42,981 nucleotides of DNA from JBMTVT01 sp049451635 (GCA_049451635.1 JBMTVT010000010.1:1-42981); one strand, 5' to 3'. Counted from the first letter of the stretch, positions 9,066-16,815 are shown. The notes: generated from the sequence alone by a model not told the origin. Translations and numbers: made by a program.

Positions 9066-9188
9066 ATGAAAAATTTTAAACGCATTGTGCTTTTAATTGC
9101 CCTTATTTTTTTTGCAAGCAAGGTGCTTTTTTCAGATTTTGGGCTATTCAAATCTGAAAATAATATCACAGCTTCAGTAAGCAAATAA
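9066..9188 (+). CDS. Possible 40-residue membrane miniprotein
   Basis: Short frame from ATG 9066 to TAA 9188. The translation has a Lys/Arg start (MKNFKR), a hydrophobic stretch IVLLIALIFFASKVLF and a polar tail ending ITASVSK. This fits a single membrane segment or an exported small peptide. It sits alone between the serS terminator and a second terminator at 9333, with an inverted repeat directly upstream. I do not recognise the family. It may instead be chance coding inside a structured RNA; the lack of any other gene here and the coherent N-in membrane topology make it worth keeping. Confidence 0.4.
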   Translation: MKNFKRIVLLIALIFFASKVLFSDFGLFKSENNITASVSK

Positions 9189-9332
9189 GAATTTTGTTAA
9201 GCAATATTCTAAATGCATTTACAGTAAGATTTTTTTAGAATAGTCGTTTCTGTTTTCACAGGAATATCAAGACTGTCCCTAATCGAGTATTTAATTAACA
9301 GTAGTTAATAGAACATTATTTTTGGTTGGTTA
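9189..9332 (+). other. Structured non-coding stretch, possible small RNA or long 3' UTR
   Basis: No reading frame of note. A 9-bp perfect inverted repeat TATTCTAAA (9205-9213) and TTTAGAATA (9234-9242) suggests a stem-loop, and the region ends in the strong terminator at 9333-9361. It does not match tmRNA, 6S, SRP or RNase P sequences that I can recognise. The rest of the stretch shows nothing definable. Confidence 0.3.
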
Positions 9333-9361
9333 GTGCCCGAATTTTTTCGGGCACTTTTTTA
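9333..9361 (+). terminator. Strong intrinsic terminator ending the mini-ORF/RNA region
   Basis: GTGCCCGAA and TTCGGGCAC form a perfect 9-bp GC-rich stem with a TTTT loop and a following T-run. No annotated large gene ends just upstream on this strand, so it implies that a transcript starts somewhere after the serS terminator. Confidence 0.85.
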
Positions 9362-9408
9362 TAATAATATTTACAATTTCTAAAAATCACATTTGTTATC
9401 TTTACCAG

Positions 9409-11184
9409 ATGAGGTTACTTTTTTTCATATTCATTATTATAACTACTTCGGCATACTCGCAAAATGATGTTATTGCCAAAGAATATTTTAACAATGGAGC
9501 CTATGAAAAAGCATTGATTGAGTACAAGAAACTATTTGAAAAATCGCCATCAAATATTAGTTACATTAATCAAATAATTACTACGTATCAAGAATTAGAA
9601 CAATACGATGAGGCTGAAGCATTTATTCTTCAACTTTTAGAGCGGATTAATTACCCTGCTTTTTTGGTAGAATTAGGTTATAACTACCAACTAAAAAGTG
9701 ATTCTGAAAATGCCAAAATCAACTACCAAAAAGCTATTGGCAGTATAGACGAAAGAGCAAGTAATGTGTTTTCAGTAGCAAGAGGTTTTCAAAATCACTC
9801 GCTTTTAAACGAGGCTATAGTATCTTATGAAAAGGCCATGACATTAGACCCAGATTACAACTTTAATGTCCAATTAGCCCAGATTTATGGCGAACAAGGA
9901 GATATTGAAAAGATGTTTGTTAGCTATATTAATTTTATAGAATCTAACCCTGTAGAGATAAGAGATGTAAAACGTGCGCTTAATGATTTTATCAGTGAGG
10001 ACAGTACTAACGAAAACAATATTTTATTCAGAAAAACCCTTCTTAAAAAAATACAGAATCAGCCCAATTTATTGTGGAATGAATTACTGAGTTGGTTATT
10101 TATTCAGCAAAAAGACTATCAAAAAGCATTTACTCAAGAAAAGGCCATTTTTAATAGAATCCCCGAAAGCTTAAATAGAATTGTTGAATTAGCTATCATA
10201 GCCTCCAACGATAATGAAAACGATATTGCCAAAGAAATTCTTAACTACATAACAGAAACGGCCCAAGATACCAATACACAACTTGAAGCATACCAAAATT
10301 TACTTAAAATTGAGATTGGTGAAACGCCCAAATCTGATTATGAAGCTATCAAAAATAAATATTTAAAAATTTTTGAAACCTATGGAATTCAGCCCCAAAC
10401 TTTAGATCTCCAAATATCTTATGCGCATTTTTTGGCTTTTTACATGAATAAAACAAATGAAGCTACTGCCTTTTTAGAAGAATCCTTAAAATTATCACTT
10501 ACCACAATAAAAAAAGCCGAAGTTAAAATGGAACTTGGTGATATTTTGTTGTTACAGGAAAAGTTTAATCAAGCATTAATTTATTATACGCAAATACAAC
10601 GCAACTTAAAAAACAGTACCCTTTCGCAAGAAGCTCGCTTTAAAGTTGCCAAAGCCAGCTACTATAAAGGTGATTTTAAATGGGCCGAATCACAGCTAAA
10701 AATTTTAAAATCGTCAACCTCCCAACTCATAGCAAATGACGCGTTGGATTTAAAACTTCTTATATCTGATAATAAATACGAGGATTCGCTTCAAACTGCA
10801 TTAAAGATTTATGCCAAAGCCGACTTATTATCTTTTCAAAATAGGAATAATGAAGCTATAAATTTACTGGATAAAATATTGGATGAGCATAAAACCGAAC
10901 CCATAATTCCTCAAGCTCTATTTAAGCAAGCGCAACTTTTTGAATTAAAAAAAGAATACGAAAAAGCTAAAGCTAATTATGAAATACTCATCGATAATTA
11001 CAGAGATGGTATTTTGGTTGACGATGCCTATTTTAATCTAGCCAAAATTTATGAAAAACAACTAAACCAACCCGATAGAGCAAAATTGCTATACGAGCAA
11101 ATTATTTTTAACCATGCCGACAGTATTTATTTTGTCGATGCCAGAAAGCGTTTTAGGGCTTTACGAGGAGATGCTATAAATTAG
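9409..11184 (+). CDS. Exported tetratricopeptide-repeat protein
   Basis: A 591-residue protein beginning with a signal peptide (MRLLFFIFIIITTSAYSQ) and then almost entirely helical repeat sequence. TPR-like units are clear near residues 20-120 (YFNNGAYEKALIEYKKLF), 120-165, 370-400 (FNQALIYYTQIQ), 475-500 (NRNNEAINLLDKILDEH) and 505-575 (FELKKEYEKAKANYEILI, and ..DRAKLLYEQIIFNHADS). The arrangement resembles flavobacterial periplasmic TPR scaffolds. No enzyme motif is seen. A near-consensus -7 element (TATCTTTA, 9397-9404) lies only 5 bases before the ATG, so the transcript may be nearly leaderless. Downstream genes follow closely (4-base gap), making it the first gene of a likely operon through 12392. 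Confidence 0.88.
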   Translation: MRLLFFIFIIITTSAYSQNDVIAKEYFNNGAYEKALIEYKKLFEKSPSNISYINQIITTYQELEQYDEAEAFILQLLERINYPAFLVELGYNYQLKSDSENAKINYQKAIGSIDERASNVFSVARGFQNHSLLNEAIVSYEKAMTLDPDYNFNVQLAQIYGEQGDIEKMFVSYINFIESNPVEIRDVKRALNDFISEDSTNENNILFRKTLLKKIQNQPNLLWNELLSWLFIQQKDYQKAFTQEKAIFNRIPESLNRIVELAIIASNDNENDIAKEILNYITETAQDTNTQLEAYQNLLKIEIGETPKSDYEAIKNKYLKIFETYGIQPQTLDLQISYAHFLAFYMNKTNEATAFLEESLKLSLTTIKKAEVKMELGDILLLQEKFNQALIYYTQIQRNLKNSTLSQEARFKVAKASYYKGDFKWAESQLKILKSSTSQLIANDALDLKLLISDNKYEDSLQTALKIYAKADLLSFQNRNNEAINLLDKILDEHKTEPIIPQALFKQAQLFELKKEYEKAKANYEILIDNYRDGILVDDAYFNLAKIYEKQLNQPDRAKLLYEQIIFNHADSIYFVDARKRFRALRGDAIN

Positions 11185-11188
11185 TCTT

Positions 11189-11602
11189 ATGATAGTTACA
11201 GAAACAGAACGCCTTAAAATTTCAGAATTTTCAACTACTGATGCCTCTTTTTTTCTACAACTTGTTAATTGCCCCAATTGGATAAAATACATAGTTGATA
11301 AAAACACAAAAACCATTCAAGATGCTGAAAAAAGAATAATAGAGGGGTATCTTAAAAATTACAAAGAATACGGTTTTGCGTTTTTACCAGAGCATGAAGG
11401 CAAAGGGTTTGGTTTTGAGTCTTCAGAGGCTATTATGGAATTGGCCAAGAGTAAATTCAACATAAAAAAACTAGTTGCCATAACAGTCCCCTTTAATACA
11501 AAATCAATTAAATTATTGGAAAAACTAGGCTTTGTTTTCGAAAAGAAAGTGAAAGCCTTTGAAAGCGAAGAAGAACTTCAGTTATTTGCAAAAACATTAT
11601 AG
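11189..11602 (+). CDS. GNAT acetyltransferase (RimJ type) with an internal deletion, probably inactive
   Basis: The 137-residue frame begins like RimJ/RimL-type GNATs (MIVTETERLKISEFSTTDASFFLQL) and ends like them (PFNTKSIKLLEKLGFVFEKKVK), but such proteins are normally about 170 residues. Here NYKEYGF runs straight into AFLPEHEGKGFG. The segment expected between, the central beta strands with the GICGL..R..IGFAFLPE pattern, is missing, about 30 residues. The join falls in a GGTTTTG tract that would occur on both sides, consistent with a deletion between short repeats. The acetyl-CoA loop (EGKGFGFE) remains, but the central sheet cannot be complete. It is 4 bases after the TPR gene and 2 bases before DUF4286. 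Confidence 0.7.
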   Translation: MIVTETERLKISEFSTTDASFFLQLVNCPNWIKYIVDKNTKTIQDAEKRIIEGYLKNYKEYGFAFLPEHEGKGFGFESSEAIMELAKSKFNIKKLVAITVPFNTKSIKLLEKLGFVFEKKVKAFESEEELQLFAKTL

Positions 11603-11604
11603 TT

Positions 11605-11928
11605 ATGTACATATACAATGTTACCGTAAATATTGACAAATCAATTCACGATGAGTGGCTTATATGGATAAAAGGCCACATTCCACAAGTTTTAGGAACC
11701 GGCAAATTCGAAAAAGCTACACTTACTAGAGTTTTGGTTGAAGAAGATTTGGGAGGCGTTACCTATTCCATACAATATCGCTCTTATTCCCGTGAAGCTT
11801 TAGATGCCTATTACAGAGAAGATGCCAATAGATTAAGAAACGAAGGCTTAAAAAAGTTTGCCGATAAAATGTTGGCTTTTAGAACCGAGCTTCAAATAAT
11901 TGATGAGTATACTGTGAATTTTAAATAA
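11605..11928 (+). CDS. DUF4286 family protein
   Basis: A 107-residue protein of the small, uncharacterised DUF4286 family that is common in Bacteroidota. Typical features are MYIYNVTVNID at the start, HDEWLIWIKGHIPQVLGTGKF, then a Tyr/Arg-rich middle (YSIQYRSYSREALDAYYRED) and ADKMLAFRTELQIIDEY at the end. The fold is probably a ferredoxin-like dimeric alpha/beta barrel; function is unknown. It is packed in a run of same-strand genes with gaps of 2 and 8 bases. In other flavobacteria DUF4286 genes are often found near rsmA, which also lies close by here. Confidence 0.85.
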   Translation: MYIYNVTVNIDKSIHDEWLIWIKGHIPQVLGTGKFEKATLTRVLVEEDLGGVTYSIQYRSYSREALDAYYREDANRLRNEGLKKFADKMLAFRTELQIIDEYTVNFK

Positions 11929-11936
11929 CTATCAAT

Positions 11937-12392
11937 ATGGTGTTTAGAAAAGCAAATGAAAAAGATATTTCTAAAATAGTTGAAATTTTGGCTGATGACG
12001 AGCTGGGAAATACTAGAGAAAATTTCCAAAAACCATTACTAAAGGAATACATTGAAGCTTTTAAAAAAATCCGTTCAGATAAAAATCAAGAACTTATAGT
12101 TGTTGAAAATCAAGCTTCAGATATAATAGGCACTTTACAACTTACTTTTATTCAGTATTTAACTTATAGAGGAGGCATTAGAACTCAAATTGAAGCGGTA
12201 AGAGTCAGAAAAGACCATAGGGGAATTGAGCTTGGAATGCAAATGTTTGAATGGGCCATAAGAAGAGCTAAGGAAAAGAAGGCGCATGTTTTGCAACTTA
12301 CTACTGATAAAAAAAGACCAAAGGCTATCAAATTCTATGAAGGTTTAGGTTTTAAATCCACACATGAAGGCATGAAAATGCACCTTAATTAA
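11937..12392 (+). CDS. GNAT family N-acetyltransferase
   Basis: A 151-residue single-domain GNAT. N-terminal FRKANEKDISKIVEIL, central strand GTLQLTFIQYLTYRGG, then the acetyl-CoA binding segment VRVRKDHRGIELGMQMFEWA (about 90-109; the usual R-x-x-G-x-G is R-G-I-E-L-G here) and the C-terminal AIKFYEGLGFKSTHEGMKM. The full-length domain looks intact, unlike its neighbour at 11189. The substrate is unknown. It is probably the last gene of the 9409-12392 operon, since a palindromic repeat and a new promoter follow. Confidence 0.85.
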   Translation: MVFRKANEKDISKIVEILADDELGNTRENFQKPLLKEYIEAFKKIRSDKNQELIVVENQASDIIGTLQLTFIQYLTYRGGIRTQIEAVRVRKDHRGIELGMQMFEWAIRRAKEKKAHVLQLTTDKKRPKAIKFYEGLGFKSTHEGMKMHLN

Positions 12393-12404
12393 AACCGATT
12401 AGTT

Positions 12405-12424
12405 ATTCCTGCACAAGCAGGAAT
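12405..12424. repeat. Extragenic palindrome (ATTCCTGC type)
   Basis: ATTCCTGC, loop ACAA, GCAGGAAT: a perfect 8-bp palindrome followed by CCA. It matches the two elements at 19127 and 19179 in sequence and looks like a member of a dispersed extragenic palindrome family. It has no T-run, so it is not a classical terminator. Confidence 0.7.
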
Positions 12425-12438
12425 CCATTTATATAACG

Positions 12439-12446
12439 TACTTTTG
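12439..12446 (+). promoter_or_regulatory. -7 promoter element for rsmA
   Basis: TACTTTTG is an exact TAnnTTTG match. It places the transcript start near 12453, which excludes a TTG start at 12444 and favours the GTG at 12468 for rsmA. Confidence 0.5.
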
Positions 12447-12467
12447 TCTTTAAATATTCCTTTATTA

Positions 12468-13262
12468 GTGGCAAATAACCAAAACCAATATCAAGTAAAA
12501 GCAAAAAAGCATTTAGGGCAGCATTTTTTAAATGACGAATCTGTTGCACAAAAAATAGCCGATACCTTAACGTTACAAGGTTACAAAAATGTTTTAGAGA
12601 TTGGTCCGGGTATGGGCGTGCTTACCAAATACCTTCTAGAGAAAGATGTAACGACCTATGTTATTGAAATCGATTCAGAGTCGGTTGCATATTTACAAGC
12701 TAATTATCTTAATCTGGCACCACGAATTATAGAAAAAGATTTTTTAAAATACGATTTAAATGAAGTTTTAAAAGGCGAACCTTTTGCCATAATTGGTAAT
12801 TTTCCATACAATATATCAAGTCAAATTCTATTCAAAGCATTAGAAATGCGCGAGCAAATCCCTGAGTTTTCTGGGATGTTCCAAAAGGAAGTGGCACAAC
12901 GTATCTGTTCAAAAGAAGGTAGTAAAGTATATGGCATTTTGTCTGTTTTAACACAAGCTTTTTATAAGGCCGAATACCTGTTCACGGTATCACCAAATGT
13001 GTTCAACCCCCCACCAAAAGTAGATTCGGGAGTTTTAAGACTCACAAGAAAAGTTGAATATGCCTTGCCATGTGATGAAAAACTATTCTTTAAAACCGTA
13101 AAAGCAGCTTTTCAACAACGTCGTAAAACCATTCGTAACAGTTTAAAAACATTCAATTTATCAAATAATTTAAAAGCAAATAGTATATTTGGCAAGCGTC
13201 CGGAGCAATTAAGTGTTCAAGAGTTTATTGAGCTTACCCAGTTGATTGAAAAAGACGAATAA
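12468..13262 (+). CDS. rsmA: 16S rRNA (adenine1518/1519-N6)-dimethyltransferase
   Basis: Dimethylates two adjacent adenines in the 3' hairpin of 16S rRNA late in small-subunit assembly (KsgA). Signatures are AKKHLGQHFLND near the N-terminus, the SAM-binding motif LEIGPGMGVLTKYLL and the catalytic NFPYNIS motif (usually NLPYNIS), followed by the C-terminal QQRRKTIRNSLK region. No in-frame ATG precedes the core. The frame opens with a TTG at 12444, but that lies inside the -7 element, so I chose GTG 12468 (264 residues), leaving a short normal N-terminus. mgtE follows after 19 bases. Confidence 0.93.
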   Translation: MANNQNQYQVKAKKHLGQHFLNDESVAQKIADTLTLQGYKNVLEIGPGMGVLTKYLLEKDVTTYVIEIDSESVAYLQANYLNLAPRIIEKDFLKYDLNEVLKGEPFAIIGNFPYNISSQILFKALEMREQIPEFSGMFQKEVAQRICSKEGSKVYGILSVLTQAFYKAEYLFTVSPNVFNPPPKVDSGVLRLTRKVEYALPCDEKLFFKTVKAAFQQRRKTIRNSLKTFNLSNNLKANSIFGKRPEQLSVQEFIELTQLIEKDE

Positions 13263-13281
13263 AAATCTTTAATTTTTCCAT

Positions 13282-14658
13282 TTGGCAGAAGAAAAAGAAA
13301 ACATACAATTTGAGCTAACAGACGAACTTATTGAGCAAGTAGAAATCCTTATTGAAGCGCAAAAAGATAAGGAGCTAAAAAAGCTTATGGATGAGTTTCA
13401 CTACGCCGATATTGCCGAAATTTTAGATGAACTCAATCTAGAAGAAGCGATTTATATTATTAAGCTTCTAGATTCTGAGACAACTTCGGATATCTTGATG
13501 GAGATGGATGAAGACAATCGTGAAAAAGTTTTAAAAAATCTTTCAGCAAAAGAAATTGCGGAAGAAATTGAAGAGCTCGATACCGATGATGCTGCTGATA
13601 TTATTGCCGAATTACCCGAAGAAAGACAGCAAGAGGTTATCTCACAAATTGAAGACGAAGAACACAAAGCCGAAATTAGAGAGCTGCTGGCATATGATGA
13701 GGATACAGCAGGGGGGCTCATGGCAAAAGAACTTGTAAAAGTTTATGAAACCTGGACGGTAGCTGGATGTTTAAGAAGAATACGCGGACAAGCAAAAGAT
13801 GTAACCAGAGTGCACTCAATCTATGTGGTAGATAAACAAAATAGGTTGATAGGGCGGTTGTCTCTGAAAGATCTTATTGTAGCTAAAAGCGACCAAAAAA
13901 TAGCAGACATATACATATCAAATGTAGATTATGTTAATGTAGATGAAGATGTGGAAGAGGTTGCAAGAATAATGGCAAAATATGACCTAGAAGCCATACC
14001 AGTTGTTGAAAGTGATGACAACAAAGTACTTCTTGGTCGAATTACAATTGATGATATCGTTGATGTTTTGAAAGAAGAAGCCGACAAAGATTACCAACTC
14101 GCTGCAGGTATTACTGGCGATGTAGATTCTGGCGACAGTATTTTTCAACTCACCAAAGCACGTTTACCATGGCTGTTTTTAGGGCTTGTAGGAGGTGTTG
14201 GGGCTTTTTTAATCATGGAAGCATTTCAAGGTGCTTTTTCAAAATACGCTGTATTATTTTTTTTCACACCACTCATTGCTGCAATGGCAGGAAATGTAGG
14301 CGTGCAATCGAGCGCCATAATTGTTCAAGGTTTAGCAAACGACGATGTAAAAGGAAGTATTAATAGCCGACTCATAAAAGAGATGCTCCTTGCAGCATTA
14401 AACGGGTTTATTTTAGCCTTATTTTTGTTCCTATTTGTTTGGGCAACTCAAGGTGAAATTAGTACTGCTTTAGCAGTATCAGTATCACTTATTGCAGTTA
14501 TAGTCGTAGCAGGTTTAATAGGAACATTTGTGCCATTATTTTTAGATAAACGTGGCATTGATCCAGCCATTGCAACAGGGCCTTTTATTACCACGAGCAA
14601 CGATATTTTCGGTATTCTAATTTACTTCTCAATAGCAAAACTTATTTTAGGTATTTAG
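13282..14658 (+). CDS. mgtE: Magnesium transporter MgtE
   Basis: Mg2+ channel of the inner membrane, gated by its cytosolic part. The 458 residues show the three expected regions: an acidic helical N domain (about 10-130, with repeats of the type ADIAEILDEL and ADIIAELPEERQQEV), a CBS pair (about 140-265) and five transmembrane segments (about 290-458) including the pore region AGNVGVQSSAI and the final GPFITTSNDIFGILIYF. The start codon is TTG (13282, MAEEKENIQFEL); the next in-frame ATG would delete half of the N domain. It is co-directional with rsmA. Confidence 0.95.
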   Translation: MAEEKENIQFELTDELIEQVEILIEAQKDKELKKLMDEFHYADIAEILDELNLEEAIYIIKLLDSETTSDILMEMDEDNREKVLKNLSAKEIAEEIEELDTDDAADIIAELPEERQQEVISQIEDEEHKAEIRELLAYDEDTAGGLMAKELVKVYETWTVAGCLRRIRGQAKDVTRVHSIYVVDKQNRLIGRLSLKDLIVAKSDQKIADIYISNVDYVNVDEDVEEVARIMAKYDLEAIPVVESDDNKVLLGRITIDDIVDVLKEEADKDYQLAAGITGDVDSGDSIFQLTKARLPWLFLGLVGGVGAFLIMEAFQGAFSKYAVLFFFTPLIAAMAGNVGVQSSAIIVQGLANDDVKGSINSRLIKEMLLAALNGFILALFLFLFVWATQGEISTALAVSVSLIAVIVVAGLIGTFVPLFLDKRGIDPAIATGPFITTSNDIFGILIYFSIAKLILGI

Positions 14659-14664
14659 TATTTT

Positions 14665-14767
14665 GGGCGTTCCCACATTCTTCAGCTTCAGCTAAGAGCA
14701 TGTGGTCGCGCTTTCCGCTTCAATCTTTTACAAAAAGCAAAAGTATTTCCACTGCAATCGCTAACGC
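14665..14767 (+). repeat. Probable dispersed extragenic element with a long hairpin
   Basis: Between mgtE and the dehydrogenase lies GGGCGTTCCC...GGTCGCGCTTTCCGC...CACTGCAATCGCTAACGC. This pattern resembles intergenic elements I associate with many flavobacterial genomes. A compound hairpin is built from CCACAT/ATGTGG (14673-14678 with 14700-14705), TCTT/AAGA and AGCT/AGCT. There is no open frame and no terminator T-run. Whether it is a repeat family in this genome needs a genome search, which I could not run. Confidence 0.4.
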
Positions 14768-14802
14768 AAAACTTTGTAAATTAGCAGGATAATTTTTCAA
14801 AC

Positions 14803-15738
14803 ATGAAAATCCTTCATCTAGATACCAATCACGAATTACTCATTAATCAATTAAACGATTTAGGTTTTACCAATCATGAAGATTATACATCATCAAAGGA
14901 AGCTATTGAAGCTAAAATTCATGAGTATGATGGTATTGTTTTAAGAAGCCGTTTTATTATAGACAAGCAATTTCTGGATACTGCTAAAAACCTAAAATTT
15001 ATAGGTCGCGTTGGCGCAGGATTGGAAAACATAGATGTTGATTACGCAGAAAAGAAAGGTATTACCTTAATTGCTGCGCCAGAGGGTAACCGAAATGCTG
15101 TGGGCGAGCATACCTTGGGCATGTTGTTATCTCTGCTCAATAAACTTAATAAAGCAGATACTGAGGTAAGGCAAGGTAAATGGTTGCGTGAATACAATAG
15201 AGGTGTTGAATTAGATGGTAAAACGGTAGGCATAATTGGTTATGGTAATATGGGAAAAGCTTTTGCGAAAAAGCTTCGCGGTTTTGATGTTGAAGTATTG
15301 TGTTACGACATCAAAGACCATGTTGGTGATGCCAATGCGAAACAAGTACAACTTAAAGAATTTCAAGAAAAAGTAGATGTGGTAAGTTTACATACACCAC
15401 AAACACCATTAACCTTAAACATGATTAACACTGAATTTATAAATCAATTTAAAAAACCATTTTGGTTTTTGAACACAGCAAGAGGAAAAAGTGTTGTGAC
15501 AAAAGATATGGTTTCAGCATTAAAGTCAGGAAAGGTTTTAGGTGCAGGGCTCGATGTTTTGGAATATGAAAAAGCCTCATTTGAGAATTTATTTTCATCA
15601 GAATTACCTAAACCTTTTCAGTATTTAATTAATGCTAAAAATGTATTGCTTACGCCTCATGTAGCCGGTTGGACTATTGAAAGCAAAGAAAAATTAGCCC
15701 AAACCATCGTAGATAAAATAAAAGAAAAATTTTGTTAA
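14803..15738 (+). CDS. D-2-hydroxyacid dehydrogenase (phosphoglycerate dehydrogenase-like)
   Basis: NAD-dependent oxidoreductase of 311 residues. The N-terminal part carries GRVGAGLENIDVDYA. The nucleotide-binding motif GIIGYGNMGKAFAKKL (G-x-G-x-x-G, about 146-161) follows with an acidic residue after the next strand (CYDIKD), fitting NAD. The catalytic triad regions are visible: Arg in NTARGKSVV, Glu in the ..LEYEKASF segment and His in LLTPHVAGWT. It lacks the C-terminal ACT domain of the long SerA forms. Phosphoglycerate dehydrogenase in serine synthesis is plausible but not proven; other 2-hydroxyacids are possible. It is separated from mgtE by the extragenic element. Confidence 0.88.
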   Translation: MKILHLDTNHELLINQLNDLGFTNHEDYTSSKEAIEAKIHEYDGIVLRSRFIIDKQFLDTAKNLKFIGRVGAGLENIDVDYAEKKGITLIAAPEGNRNAVGEHTLGMLLSLLNKLNKADTEVRQGKWLREYNRGVELDGKTVGIIGYGNMGKAFAKKLRGFDVEVLCYDIKDHVGDANAKQVQLKEFQEKVDVVSLHTPQTPLTLNMINTEFINQFKKPFWFLNTARGKSVVTKDMVSALKSGKVLGAGLDVLEYEKASFENLFSSELPKPFQYLINAKNVLLTPHVAGWTIESKEKLAQTIVDKIKEKFC

Positions 15739-15763
15739 CTTTTAGGATGTAAATAAAACAATT

Positions 15764-16210
15764 ATGTAATATCAAGCAACATCACCAGAGAATTATATAA
15801 ATCAAGTTCAAGAAGATAGAAAAGAAGCCCTAAAAAGGCTTAGGAAAACAATTAACAATAATTTGCCAAAAGGTTTTGAAGAAGGGGATTCAATATGGTA
15901 TTACGTACCACATGCTGTTTATCCAGATGGGTACCACTGCAACCCAAATGAACCATTACCATTTATGAGTTTTGCATCACAAAAAAATTCAGTTAACTTT
16001 TACCATATGGGTATTTATGCTAAAAAAGAATTGTATGATTGGTTTGTAGCAGAATATCCAAAATACTTTAAAACAAAATTGGATATGGGTAAAAGTTGTA
16101 TTCGGTTTAAAAAAATAAATGAGATCCCTTATGCACTAATTGGGGAGTTGGTAAAAAAAATGACTGTTGATGATTGGATACATATCTATGAAACAGCAAT
16201 CAAAAAATAA
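15764..16210 (+). pseudogene. DUF1801-type protein gene with a stop at codon 2
   Basis: Reading from ATG 15764 the frame is ATG TAA TAT CAA and then continues without interruption to 16210. The translation after the stop (YQATSPENYINQVQEDRKE, then LRKTINNNLPKGFEEG) is the conserved N-terminus of DUF1801 proteins, and the rest (VPHAVYPDGYHC, YHMGIYAKKELYDWFVAEYP, LDMGKSCIRFKK) is equally typical. The only in-frame alternative start before the conserved core is TTG 15863, which would drop 33 residues. About three residues also seem to be missing after FEEG, where the family usually has a Met/Tyr/Gly-rich turn. It is best read as a recently broken gene; a truncated product from TTG 15863 cannot be excluded. 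Confidence 0.7.
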
Positions 16211-16233
16211 TTAATCATAAAAAAATGAACATT

Positions 16234-16791
16234 ATGAAACTAGGAGCATTTTCGGCAAGCTTGAGTTTTAAAGACATAAAGGTATCAAAAGAGTTTTATG
16301 AAACCTTGGGTTTTACAAAATTTGCAGCCGATATAGAAAAGAACTATCTCATTATGAAAAACGGTATTGCATTGATTGGTTTGTTTCAAGGAATGTTCGA
16401 GCAAAATATTTAACCTTCAACCCAGGTTGGGATGAAAGCGCCAACAAAGTAGAGTCTTTTGATGATGTAAGAAGTATTCAAAAACATTTAGGTTTTAACA
16501 CTAATGATTACGGGTGTACCTTTTGGTGGAAAGATAAAGAAGACAACGACTATTCCATACAATGGAGCCCTTTTGCCGAAAACACTAAATATTACGAGCC
16601 TTCAAAAAAAGACTTTATGTTTAATTACAGAGTTGAAAATTTAAAAAAAATTACTTGAGGTTTTAAAAGAAGAAGGTGTCAATATTATTGGAGAAGTAGA
16701 GGAATACGAATATGGTAAATTTGGTTGGATATTTGATAATGATGGCAATAAAATAGAGCTATGGGAACCTATAGACAAGGCTTTTTTGTAA
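16234..16791 (+). pseudogene. Chimeric, frameshifted VOC/glyoxalase-family pseudogene
   Basis: Three pieces in different frames make one damaged gene. Piece 1 (16234-16413, MKLGAFSASLSFKDIKVS to GMFEQNI) is the N-terminus of a VOC (glyoxalase/bleomycin-resistance fold) protein and stops where a T appears to be lost (TTTT to TTT). Piece 2 resumes as LTFNPGWDESANKVESFDDV, continues to IQKHL, and then at about 16485-16495 switches in frame to a second VOC type (GFNTNDYGCTFWWKDKE, then QWSPFAENTKYYEPSKKDF). It ends at a TGA at 16656, after an extra A in an eight-A run at 16643-16650. Piece 3 (LLEVLKEEGVNIIGEVEEYE to WEPIDKAFL, stop 16791) finishes the second type. So two neighbouring VOC genes were fused by deletion, then or before frameshifted twice. 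Confidence 0.8.
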
Positions 16792-16815
16792 ATTCGTTTT
16801 TTCAATAATCAGCTT

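Noticed and set aside
9189..9361. tmRNA, 6S or SRP RNA in the 9.2-kb intergenic region
   Set aside because: None of the conserved sequence blocks of those RNAs that I know is present.
12444..12467. TTG start of rsmA
   Set aside because: It lies within the -7 promoter element, upstream of the expected transcript start.
13452..13721. Serine-rich reverse-strand frame over mgtE
   Set aside because: It is the mirror of the acidic helical N domain of MgtE and resembles no protein.
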